A DNA stretch of 13,073 nucleotides from Caldilineaceae bacterium (GTDB taxonomy: Bacteria > Chloroflexota > Anaerolineae > Caldilineales > Caldilineaceae). Below, piece after piece: positions 1 to 6,077 of this stretch (positions within the stretch are counted from its first letter, which is position 1; every line of letters begins with the position of its first letter). A program made the position numbers and the translations under genes. A model generated the notes under the pieces. It had not been told where the DNA came from, did not search any database, and was given only the letters and a program-made list of their open reading frames with translations. The DNA lies in assembly GCA_026645635.1 (NCBI GenBank), contig JAPKMV010000039.1, positions 1 to 13,073 on the forward strand, in the 5' to 3' direction.

Positions 1-399
1 AACTGCCCCATCGGCTGGTGATCGGCGGCGGCAAAGGCTGGCTCTACGACACGATCTTCGCCCGGGTGCAGGAACTGCGCCTCGGCGGCCTGGTGCACTT
101 CCCCGGCTTCATCGCTGAAGAGGATCTGGCCGCGCTCTACAGCGCCGCCGACTTCTTCGCCTATCCGTCACTCTACGAGGGCTTTGGCCTGCCGATCCTG
201 GAAGCGCTGGCCTGCGGCGCGCCGGTGCTCACGGCGGACAACTCCTGTCTCCCCGAAGCGGGCGGCTCCGGGGCAGGCAACGGAGGCGGACCTGCGCGCA
301 GAACTGCGCCGCGCCGGCATGGCCCACGCAGCCACATTCACCTGGGAGCGCAGCGCGCAGCAACTGCTGGCAGCCTATCAGAAAACATTGAGCATGTGA
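1..399 (+). pseudogene. GT4 glycosyltransferase, 3' part, broken by frameshift/deletion
   Basis: C-terminal part of a group 1 (GT4, GT-B fold) glycosyltransferase that would transfer a sugar from an activated donor during surface-glycan synthesis. The 5' end lies outside the window. From base 3 the frame reads LPHRLVIGGGKGWLYD, then a second Rossmann half with ADFFAYPSLYEGFGLPILE, which carries the EX7E motif, and a CGAPVLTADNSCLPEA loop. After about base 260 this frame becomes Gly/Arg nonsense. The expected ending (DLRAELRRAGMAHAATFTWE to AAYQKTLSM, stop at 397-399) continues in another frame. Relatives usually have a roughly 20-residue stretch (Gly-Asp, Leu-Val-Asp-Pro type) between these parts, and it is absent here. 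An out-of-frame deletion of about 60 bases near 258-292 explains both facts. It may be a real pseudogene or an assembly error. The family call is firm; the cause of the break is not known. Confidence 0.8.
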
Positions 400-414
400 A
401 ACAGGACTTACGGA

Positions 415-452
415 GGCTGGGCTTGTCGAAGCCGGGTTCGACAAGCTCAGCC
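415..452. repeat. Palindromic hairpin repeat (CTTGTCGAA/TTCGACAAG)
   Basis: The arms 415-430 and 437-452 form a 16-bp stem with one G-T pair around a 6-base loop (gccggg). No T-run follows on the + strand, so a canonical intrinsic terminator is not supported. The core TTCGACAAGCTCAG resembles a small palindrome I recall as dispersed in environmental bacterial genomes. That part is memory and not shown here. It sits between the broken glycosyltransferase and the thioesterase and may end or stabilise the upstream transcript. Confidence 0.7.
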
Positions 453-483
453 TGCGGATGTCCGATGAAATGGAGAAGATGCA

Positions 484-972
484 ATGACCACAGATGCGTT
501 GACGCCACGCAGCCCTGAAGAGACCAGACTGACGATGACCCAATTCATGCAGCCGGAGCACTCCAACAGCCTGGGCAATGTCCACGGCGGCGTGATCCTC
601 AAACTGTGCGACGAGTGCGGCGGCATCATCGCCAGCCGCCACGCGCGGCGGCCCGCGGTGACTGTCACCGTGGACAGCGTCAACTTCATCCAGCCGGTGC
701 TGCTGGGACGGCTGCTGCTGGTGCACGGCATCCTCACCTGGGTGGGCAACACCAGCATCGAGGTGGAACTGGAGGTGGAGGCCGAACACCTGCTGACGGG
801 TGAGCGCGTCACCACCAATCGCGCCTATTTTGTTTACGTGGCGCTGGATGAATCACGACGCCCCGTGCGCGTGCCGCGACTCCTGCTGGATAGCGACGAT
901 GCGCGGCGCCGCTTTGCCGAGGGCGAGGCGCGCCAACAGCGCCGCCTGGCCGCAGCCGGGCGCGGACGATGA
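484..972 (+). CDS. Acyl-CoA thioesterase, hotdog fold (YciA/ACOT-like)
   Basis: Predicted cytosolic hotdog-fold thioesterase that hydrolyses acyl-CoA to free acid and CoA. The 162-residue protein has the family signature from about residue 26: HSNSLGNVHGG, then ILKLCDECGG. Asn28 and Asp43 stand where the catalytic Asn/Asp pair of the YciA/ACOT family is expected. A second conserved block, VDSVNFIQPV (64-73), and the strand VELEVEAEHLLTGE (94-107) complete the fold. The length fits a single hotdog domain plus an Arg/Ala-rich tail of about 25 residues. The ATG at 484 follows a GGAG at 472-475 with an 8-base gap, which supports this start. The stop overlaps the next ATG (ATGA), implying co-translation with the membrane protein. 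Substrate chain length cannot be told from the sequence. Confidence 0.9.
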   Translation: MTTDALTPRSPEETRLTMTQFMQPEHSNSLGNVHGGVILKLCDECGGIIASRHARRPAVTVTVDSVNFIQPVLLGRLLLVHGILTWVGNTSIEVELEVEAEHLLTGERVTTNRAYFVYVALDESRRPVRVPRLLLDSDDARRRFAEGEARQQRRLAAAGRGR

Positions 973-1646
973 TGCAAGAAAATCTAGCGCTGCGGGGTGG
1001 GCAGGTTGTGCGCTGGCTGCTGCCGCTGAGCGTCCTGGCTGTGCTGGCCGGCTATCTGGGGCCGTGGGTGGATCACCCGGTGGCGGGTCTGACGATCCTG
1101 GGGCTGGATCTCGGTGAGTATGTGAAGTTTCTCACCCCGGTGCGCAGCGGCGCGGTGAGCCTCTGGCGCGAGGGCTTCTACTTGCCGCTGCTGGCCGCAA
1201 GCCTGACTTGCAGCCTGATCGCATTTCGCCGGGAACTGGCCTATCCGTGGGCTGTGCGGGCGCTGCTGCTGGCCGTGGCCGTGGTGGCAGCGCTGAATCT
1301 GCTGCCGCCGGCCTGGACGCCGCAGCGGATGCTCACGCCGGAGTTTCAGCAGCAGACGCTCTGGATTGCGCTCTGTCTGGCAGCCATGCTCTTCAGCCCG
1401 TTCCTGGCGCTGCTGCCGCGCTGGATCGTTGCTGTGCCGGTCGCCGCGCTGAGTGTGGCCGCGCTGGTGCTCCCGCCGTGGCAGTTCTTCCAGGTGCTGC
1501 CCGCCATCGCCGAACTCTACAATCATCCGCTGGCGCCCGGCTGGGGGCTGTTTGTGATGGTGCTGGGGCTGGGCGGCCTGTTTGCCGCCGCGGTGCTGCT
1601 GGCGCTGCCGGCGCGCCCAAGCAAGACGGAATCGTTGACACCGTAG
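969..1646 (+). CDS. Polytopic membrane protein, unknown function
   Basis: Not recognised as a named family. The 225-residue protein is strongly hydrophobic, with about six membrane segments near residues 15-32, 70-86, 96-113, 130-149, 152-169 and 191-213. A conserved-looking loop, GLTILGLDLGEYVKFL (40-55), follows the first helix. No catalytic motif, signal peptide or transporter signature is visible. The start overlaps the thioesterase stop by four bases (ATGA), so the two are probably translated together. That does not prove a lipid role, though it is compatible with one. The stop TAG (1644-1646) and the last few codons lie inside the first copy of the 93-bp palindromic repeat, so the repeat's arrival may have changed the C-terminus (now ...KTESLTP). 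Confidence 0.75.
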   Translation: MMQENLALRGGQVVRWLLPLSVLAVLAGYLGPWVDHPVAGLTILGLDLGEYVKFLTPVRSGAVSLWREGFYLPLLAASLTCSLIAFRRELAYPWAVRALLLAVAVVAALNLLPPAWTPQRMLTPEFQQQTLWIALCLAAMLFSPFLALLPRWIVAVPVAALSVAALVLPPWQFFQVLPAIAELYNHPLAPGWGLFVMVLGLGGLFAAAVLLALPARPSKTESLTP

Positions 1647-1900
1647 GTGCGGTTTTCAACCGCACAGATTCACGGCAAATGGCGCCACGTGCGGTGACAA
1701 ACCGCCCGGCCGTGCGGAATTGAGACATTGACATCGTAGGTGCGATTTTCAACCGCACAGATTCACGGCAAATGGCGCCACGTGCGGTTACAAACCGCCC
1801 GGCCGTGCGGAATTGAGACATTGACACCGTAGGTGCGGTTTTCAACCGCACAAATTCACGGCAAATGGCGCCACGTGCGGTTACAAACCGCACCTACGGT
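1636..1900. repeat. Tandem 93-bp palindromic (MITE/REP-like) repeat array, 3 units
   Basis: Three direct copies begin at 1636, 1729 and 1822, with an exact 93-base period and only a few substitutions between copies. Each copy holds two small hairpins with GTGCGGTT-type stems around 3-base loops (ttc or a variable triplet). The last copy (1826-1900) is a 75-bp inverted-repeat element: 26-base ends that match in 24 positions, including a perfect 15-base terminal ACCGTAGGTGCGGTT, around a 23-base centre. In copies 1 and 2 the right end reads CCGGCCGTGCGG in place of ACCTACGGT. There is no transposase and no variable spacer, so this is a non-autonomous palindromic repeat and not a CRISPR array. 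It fills nearly the whole gap between the membrane protein and the isomerase. Confidence 0.92.
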
Positions 1901-1915
1901 AATTGAAAGGATGCC

Positions 1916-2695
1916 ATGGTGAAAATCGGCGCAATGAACCATCCGCGGCGCAACGTGTTCGAGGAGATCGCGCGCATTGCGGCGGCGGGTTTCGACTTTA
2001 TCGACCTGACCATCGAAGAACCGGCCACGTCGCCGGCGCGCACGGACTGGCCGACGGTGCGCCGTGCCATCGAGGATGCCGGTCTGGCGGTCGTCGCCCA
2101 CGCCGCACCCTACCTGCCGCTGGACAGCCCGTCGCCCCTGGTGCGCCAGGCTGCGCTGGACGAGCTGCGGCGCACGCTGGATGTGGCGGCTGCCGTGGGT
2201 GCGCCGCTTTGCACGACGCACTTTGTCGGCTGGCCCGATTTTCTGGAGGAAGACGCCGGCTACGAATTCTATCGCCAGGCGTTCACGATTCTGCTCAAGC
2301 ACGGCGCGGGGCAGGGGGTGCAGGTGACGCTGGAAAATGGCGCCGACAACCGCCACCAGCTCAAGTACTTCCGTGAGATCTTCTACCGCCTGCCCGACCT
2401 GAAGCTGACCTTCGACATCGGCCACGGCAACATCAAGACTGCGCGCAGCATGACCCGCGACTATTTGTTCACGCTCAATGACCGGCTGCGCCACGTGCAC
2501 ATCAGCGACAACGACGGCGCCAGCGACGGCCACCTGCCCTTTGGTGCGGCCATCACCGGCGGCATCAACCTGACGCACGAACTGCGCACGCTGCGCAGCT
2601 TCAACTACGACGGGACGATCACTTTACAGGTGTTTGGCCACGAGCGCTGGCTGCGCGCCAGCGCGGAGATTCTGCGCGAGCGGTGGGCGGGGTGA
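1916..2695 (+). CDS. Sugar phosphate isomerase/epimerase-like TIM barrel (AP endonuclease 2/xylose isomerase-like)
   Basis: A 259-residue TIM-barrel protein of the xylose-isomerase-like (AP_endonuc_2) superfamily, cytosolic, acting on an unknown sugar or polyol. Visible strand-end motifs are AAGFDFIDLTIEEP (23-36), AHAAPYLPL (61-69), TTHFVGWPD (100-108), VTLENG with Glu140, LTFDIGHGN with Asp167 and His170, and HVHISDNDG with His193, His195 and Asp198. These are the usual metal and substrate positions. At the last strand, where relatives commonly have Glu, this protein has Gln238 (TITLQVFGHE), which may weaken metal binding. The ATG at 1916 has GAAAGG five bases upstream and starts MVKIGAMN, typical of the family; the ATG at 1911 is out of frame. 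It stands only 15 bases after the palindromic repeat array. Substrate and pathway cannot be assigned. Confidence 0.85.
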   Translation: MVKIGAMNHPRRNVFEEIARIAAAGFDFIDLTIEEPATSPARTDWPTVRRAIEDAGLAVVAHAAPYLPLDSPSPLVRQAALDELRRTLDVAAAVGAPLCTTHFVGWPDFLEEDAGYEFYRQAFTILLKHGAGQGVQVTLENGADNRHQLKYFREIFYRLPDLKLTFDIGHGNIKTARSMTRDYLFTLNDRLRHVHISDNDGASDGHLPFGAAITGGINLTHELRTLRSFNYDGTITLQVFGHERWLRASAEILRERWAG

Positions 2696-2700
2696 AATTC

Positions 2701-2777
2701 GATCTCAATCTCTCAATCACATAATCTCTCAATCTCTGGCGATTGTGCGATTTAGCGATTGAGAGATTGGAGATTGG
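2701..2777. repeat. CAATCTCTCAATC direct/inverted repeat between convergent genes
   Basis: This short, AT-richer stretch lies between the isomerase stop and the LCP stop, which face each other. It contains CAATCTCTCAATC at 2706-2718, a near direct copy (AATCTCTCAATCTC) from 2723, and its inverted copy GATTGAGAGATTG at 2757-2769. The 13-bp arms could form a long-loop stem that works in both directions. Neither strand shows a clean T-run, so the role as a shared terminator is only a guess. The composition is unlike the surrounding coding DNA. Confidence 0.6.
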
Positions 2778-2778
2778 G

Positions 2779-4185
2779 TCATCCGCCTTCGTCTGCTGGC
2801 GGCGCGGAGATGCTGACTGCGGCGGGTGTGGGCGTCGGGAAGAGTTGTGACGATGCTTCGGCTTGCGGCGTGGCGGTGGGCAACTCGGCCGGCGCGCTCA
2901 ACTCGGCGGGCGGCGTGCTTTGATCCGGCGGCGCACTGCTGGCGGCATCGACCGGTGTCCCATCGGGTGTGGTGGCGGTGGTGAAGTCGATGCCGGCGGG
3001 CAGCGGCGGGCAGCGGGTCACATCCTGGCGATTGGCGTCGATCATCGCCGGTGCCGTCCAGACGCCGGCCACCACGTTGGCCACGCGCTGCGGGTCGGCA
3101 ATGCGCAGCACCATGGCGCCTTCCGCGGTGGTATAGTTCTGCAAATCGCTGAGCGCCAGGCCACCGGCGCGCACACTGCCCGGATCGACGCTGATGCCCC
3201 AGTTGGCCAGGTCGGCCATCTGCAGCAGGGTCATGTCGGTGGTGAAGGTGGATTGGAATGCGTTCCACAATTCGGGGAAGCGGGCCAACAGGTTGGTGTT
3301 GACGATCTGGTCGCGCAGCCCCCACAAGAACTGACGTTGGCGGCGGCTGCGGCCAATGTCGCTCTCGCGCAGGCGCAGACGCACGAACCAGTAGGCCGTC
3401 TCGCCGTCCATCCAGTTTTCACCCGCGGGCAGCGCAAAGTAATCCCAGGCGTTGGTCGTCAGGTTGAAAATCGGCTCGTAGAAGGGACAATCGAGCTGGA
3501 CGGTGACGCCCCCGACCGCATCGACGACATCAACGAAGCCGTCCATGCGGATGCGAATCCAGTGGTTCGTGGCAATGCCCAGCGTGTTCTCCAGCACCTG
3601 CGAGACCAGGCGCGGGCCGCCGCCGCCCGGCTGTGCGCGCTCGCCCAGGTAATCGACCTGGTTGATGCGCCCCCAGCCGTAGTTGGGAATCTGGACATAG
3701 AGGTCGCGCGGTACGCTGAAGACGGCGATGCGACCATTGGGGCGGTCGACACCCACGATGATCAGGCTGTCGGTGCGCCAGCTTGTCCAGCCCGGGCGAT
3801 GATCGGTGCCGAGCACCAGGTAGTTGTCGGTCTGGCTCCACTCAAAGGCCGGACCGACCACCACGGGCACGGGCGTCGGTACAAATTCTGCGGGCAGGGC
3901 AAATCCCGCCGCCAGATCTTCATCGATCGTGGCCAGCGCCTCCCGATACAAGGCACGACTGACCGAAAATGGCCGCACATTGGGCTGGGGCCGGACGAAT
4001 TCCGGCGCTTCCGGGTTGGGCAGCGGGCCGCGTTCGGCAGCAATGGCAAGCGGCGGTTTGGGCTGGCTTTCCTGCGCCGCTTCTTGGACGCCCGTTTCAC
4101 CGGCGAAGGGGCCGGCGCCACATGAGGTAATCAACAACGCCGCAATCAGCAGCGGACTGATCCATTTCCAGATACGCAACGACAT
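2779..4185 (-). CDS. LytR-CpsA-Psr (LCP) family protein, predicted lipoprotein
   Basis: LCP enzymes transfer lipid-linked glycan polymers onto peptidoglycan outside the membrane. The 468-residue protein starts at the ATG at 4185, preceded by GGAG (4195-4198); a longer frame exists, but this start gives a proper signal peptide. Residues 5-21 are hydrophobic and end in LITSC, a lipobox with Cys22, so it is probably lipid-anchored, where most LCP proteins have a TM anchor. The LCP domain runs from about 120 to 290: NYLVLGTDHR, WRTD (136-139), SVPRDLYV (158), GRINQVDYLGE, MDGFVDVVDAVGG, DCPFYEP (Cys233), and RSRRQRQ with the arginines expected to bind pyrophosphate. A C-terminal stretch after Cys392 (about 400-468) is Pro/Ala/Thr-rich and disordered. 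It lies downstream of a second LCP gene on the same strand. The natural substrate is unknown. Confidence 0.9.
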   Translation of the reverse strand: MSLRIWKWISPLLIAALLITSCGAGPFAGETGVQEAAQESQPKPPLAIAAERGPLPNPEAPEFVRPQPNVRPFSVSRALYREALATIDEDLAAGFALPAEFVPTPVPVVVGPAFEWSQTDNYLVLGTDHRPGWTSWRTDSLIIVGVDRPNGRIAVFSVPRDLYVQIPNYGWGRINQVDYLGERAQPGGGGPRLVSQVLENTLGIATNHWIRIRMDGFVDVVDAVGGVTVQLDCPFYEPIFNLTTNAWDYFALPAGENWMDGETAYWFVRLRLRESDIGRSRRQRQFLWGLRDQIVNTNLLARFPELWNAFQSTFTTDMTLLQMADLANWGISVDPGSVRAGGLALSDLQNYTTAEGAMVLRIADPQRVANVVAGVWTAPAMIDANRQDVTRCPPLPAGIDFTTATTPDGTPVDAASSAPPDQSTPPAELSAPAELPTATPQAEASSQLFPTPTPAAVSISAPPADEGG

Positions 4186-4261
4186 GCACCGCGACTCCCA
4201 ACGGTCAATCCTGCACAACGCATCGCACACGCCAACTGCGGCGCAGGTTGAACGCCTCTCC

Positions 4262-4291
4262 AATATACAACTGCTTCGGTGACTGAGTCAC
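4262..4291 (-). promoter_or_regulatory. Candidate promoter of the lipoprotein LCP gene
   Basis: On the - strand, GTGACT (4286-4291, four of six matches to TTGACA) is followed after 18 bases by TATATT (4262-4267, five of six matches to TATAAT). Transcription would begin near 4255, giving a leader of about 70 bases before the ATG at 4185. The -35 box and spacer lie inside the 31-base palindrome, so a bound protein there could block the promoter. Matches are moderate, and this is a prediction by eye. Confidence 0.4.
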
Positions 4292-4300
4292 CGAAGCAGT
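4270..4300. promoter_or_regulatory. Perfect 31-base palindrome between the two LCP genes
   Basis: ACTGCTTCGGTGACT is followed by one base (G) and then by its exact reverse complement, making 15-bp arms with no mismatch. It lies between the stop of one LCP gene (4359) and the start of the other (4185). As RNA it would form a strong hairpin, but the following bases on the - strand (TGTATATTGG) are not a proper T-run. It may therefore be an operator, an attenuating hairpin or a weak terminator. It overlaps the candidate promoter of the downstream LCP gene. Confidence 0.75.
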
Positions 4301-4358
4301 ATCTAACCACGAAGTGCGCAGGAAAGCAAAGAATCTGGGGAACCGCGTTCGGTCGCGG

Positions 4359-5444
4359 TCAAGGACACTGGGGCTTGCCATCCTTCACATTGGCTTCCAA
4401 GAGCGGGGGCGTGTCAAAAATGGCCTGGGCTGCTTCGGCAATGACATCCCAGTTGGGGAACCAGACCCACATGCTGCCGGCGTACCCTTCGCGGATCATG
4501 CTCGGATCGTTGACGACCAGGCCGTGAACGTTTTCGCTGTCGAGCTTGAGGGCAAAGCGCACCAGCGCAACGCCTTCCATCAGGCTCATATCGGTCTGCA
4601 CCGAGTCGGCGATGGCGGTGTACATGGCTGGGATGCGGGAAAGCAGATCTTCATTCTGAATCTGGTCGCGCACAGCCCAGGCAAAACGCTGCTGCCGCCG
4701 TGTGCGATCCAGGTCGCCGCCCACGTAGCGGCTGCGCACATAAGTGAGCGCCTGACCACCGTTGAGCCGGTGCACGCCGACGTCGAGGGCCAGCGGCAGG
4801 CCGCCCTCATCGTAGCGGTTCGGGTCGTAGATGGGACAATCGACATTGACTTCGATGCCGCCCATCGCATCCACCAGATTCTTGAGCGTCTCAAAATTGA
4901 AGCGGACGTAATGGTGGATCGGCACGCCGATTTTCTCTTCGAGAATGGCCGCAAGCAGTTCCGGGCCGCCACCGTTGGGTTTGTCCTTCTCGCCTACATA
5001 ATCAACCACGTTGATCTTGTTCGGGTTGTGGCCGGGAATGTTGTCGATATAGATGTCGCGCGGCAGCGAGATCACACCCACCCGGTTGTTGGCCTGGTCG
5101 ATGGAGAGCACCATCAGCACGTCGGTGCGCCAGTTCGGCATGTCGGGCCGACGGTCGCTGCCCAGCAGCACGATGTTGGTAGTGTCGGCCAGCGTGGTGG
5201 AGCCTGCCGCGGCGGTGCGCGCGCTGGAAGTCGCCGTTGGCGCCGGTGTAGCCGTTGCCCGTGCAGCAGCGCGCGGGGTCGCGGTGGGTCGGCGCGTGGC
5301 TGTGGCCTGGGCAAGCGGCTGCTCGCCCGCCGCCTGCACGCGGCCCGCAGCGCCCAGGGTGGCCAAAATTGTTGGGATGATCAGCAGTAGAACGAGGGCG
5401 AATAGCGCGGCGCGCACCAGATGGCGTTGGGTGGCAGCATTCAT
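4359..5444 (-). CDS. LytR-CpsA-Psr (LCP) family protein, membrane-anchored
   Basis: Second LCP paralogue, 361 residues, with a role in attaching glycan polymers to the wall as for its neighbour. The start is the ATG at 5444, with AAGGA at 5454-5458 upstream; it gives MNAATQRHLVRAAL and a TM anchor at about 11-32. A Thr/Ala/Pro-rich linker (about 45-80, with TATP repeats) leads to the LCP domain: NIVLLGSDRRP (90), NWRTD (104-108), ISLPRDIYI (125), NKINVVDYVGE, VDAMGGIEVNVDCPIYDP (Cys203), and RTRRQQR (247). The C-terminus ends KPQCP with Cys360. The only two cysteines, Cys203 and Cys360, have counterparts in the lipoprotein paralogue (Cys233, Cys392), suggesting an extracytoplasmic disulfide. 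It lies 68 bases after the HD-domain gene, so it may share that transcript. The domain call is strong; the specific glycan is unknown. Confidence 0.92.
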   Translation of the reverse strand: MNAATQRHLVRAALFALVLLLIIPTILATLGAAGRVQAAGEQPLAQATATRRPTATPRAAARATATPAPTATSSARTAAAGSTTLADTTNIVLLGSDRRPDMPNWRTDVLMVLSIDQANNRVGVISLPRDIYIDNIPGHNPNKINVVDYVGEKDKPNGGGPELLAAILEEKIGVPIHHYVRFNFETLKNLVDAMGGIEVNVDCPIYDPNRYDEGGLPLALDVGVHRLNGGQALTYVRSRYVGGDLDRTRRQQRFAWAVRDQIQNEDLLSRIPAMYTAIADSVQTDMSLMEGVALVRFALKLDSENVHGLVVNDPSMIREGYAGSMWVWFPNWDVIAEAAQAIFDTPPLLEANVKDGKPQCP

Positions 5445-5512
5445 GAGCTTGGATCCTTGCTGTGCCGGAACAGATCTCGAATAGCGGCCCCCCACTATGC
5501 GAACAGTTTACT

Positions 5513-6076
5513 TCATTTGCGCGACGATTGCAAGCAGGCAAAAAGATTTGCAGAAAGCTCGTAATGCCAGCGGTGCCCTAGCCAGAATTCATCCAAGTTG
5601 CGCTGGCCGCGCTGCGCATAATGCAGCGCCTGATGCACCATTTCCAGCTTGTCGGCATCGCGCACCAGGCGCGCCTCCGGTGTGCTGGCAGCGTCGTATT
5701 CGCGCCAAAGCTGTGCGAAGTCGGCGCCGTTGGCCAGATCGGCGGTCAGTGTGGCCATTGTCTGCGCCTCGGCGGCATGTTTCACGTCGGCGCCGAGCAG
5801 GTTGCTGCTGCGCTTGGGCAGGTCGGTGAGCACCGCTTCCGCCAGATCATGCAGCAGCGCCAGGCTGACCACGCGCCCCGTGTCGAGCGGCTGCGCCAGG
5901 CCGTGGGCCGCCGGCGCCGCGTTGATGGTGGCCGCCATGCCCAGGGCGAGCAGCGCCGTGGCGCAGGTGTGGTCGGCCACCGATTCGCACGGCTGTACGC
6001 CGGCCAGCAGCCAACCCGTGCGCGGCAGCCGCTTGAGCATATTTGCATGATCCAGCCAGTTGAGCAGCGGTTCCAT
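5513..6076 (-). CDS. HD-domain phosphohydrolase, HDDC2/YfbR-like (5'-deoxynucleotidase type)
   Basis: A 187-residue cytosolic HD-domain metal phosphohydrolase. Members of the HDDC2/YfbR group remove phosphate from deoxynucleoside 5'-monophosphates. The N-terminus LKRLPRTGWLLAGVQ (14-28) matches the HDDC2-type opening. It is followed by CESVADHT with Glu31 and His36, LALLHDLAEAVLTDLP with the His76-Asp77 pair and Glu80, and RDADKLEM with Asp140/Asp142. These are the metal and catalytic positions of the fold. A longer frame upstream is only antisense to the VOC gene. The ATG at 6076 is right because it begins one base after the VOC stop codon (TAG-T-ATG), giving translational coupling, with AGGGG just upstream inside the VOC gene. 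The nucleotide substrate is inferred from the family only. Confidence 0.85.
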   Translation of the reverse strand: MEPLLNWLDHANMLKRLPRTGWLLAGVQPCESVADHTCATALLALGMAATINAAPAAHGLAQPLDTGRVVSLALLHDLAEAVLTDLPKRSSNLLGADVKHAAEAQTMATLTADLANGADFAQLWREYDAASTPEARLVRDADKLEMVHQALHYAQRGQRNLDEFWLGHRWHYELSANLFACLQSSRK

Positions 6077-6077
6077 A

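Noticed and set aside
260..518. Continuation of the first glycosyltransferase frame to 518
   Set aside because: The translation is Gly/Arg/Pro-rich without similarity to the family, and it runs over the hairpin and into the thioesterase start. The proper C-terminus is in another frame.
1635..1640. TTGACA boxes in each 93-bp unit as promoters
   Set aside because: The bases 16-18 further on (near AACCGC) do not resemble a -10 box.
1393..1893. Minus-strand 166-residue open frame with a 31-residue internal protein repeat (RFVTARGAICRES type)
   Set aside because: The period of 93 bases is divisible by three, so the palindromic array reads as a protein repeat. It has no ribosome site and overlaps the membrane protein antisense; it is a shadow of the DNA repeat.
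1636..1900. CRISPR array
   Set aside because: The whole 93-base unit repeats, with no short repeat plus unique spacers, and there are no cas genes.
1856..2578. - strand open frame (240 residues) opposite the isomerase
   Set aside because: No motif and no ribosome site; its N-terminal and C-terminal ends run through the isomerase and repeat DNA.
2863..4125. Long + strand open frame (420 residues) opposite the lipoprotein LCP gene
   Set aside because: Antisense frame produced by GC-rich codon use; the - strand has full LCP motifs, a signal peptide and a ribosome site.
4342..4359. ACCGCG/CGCGGT hairpin at the LCP stop codon as terminator
   Set aside because: The six-base stem is short, overlaps the coding end and lacks a T-run.
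4314..5390. Long + strand open frame (358 residues) opposite the membrane-anchored LCP gene
   Set aside because: Shadow of the LCP gene; His/Arg/Gly-rich translation with no domain.
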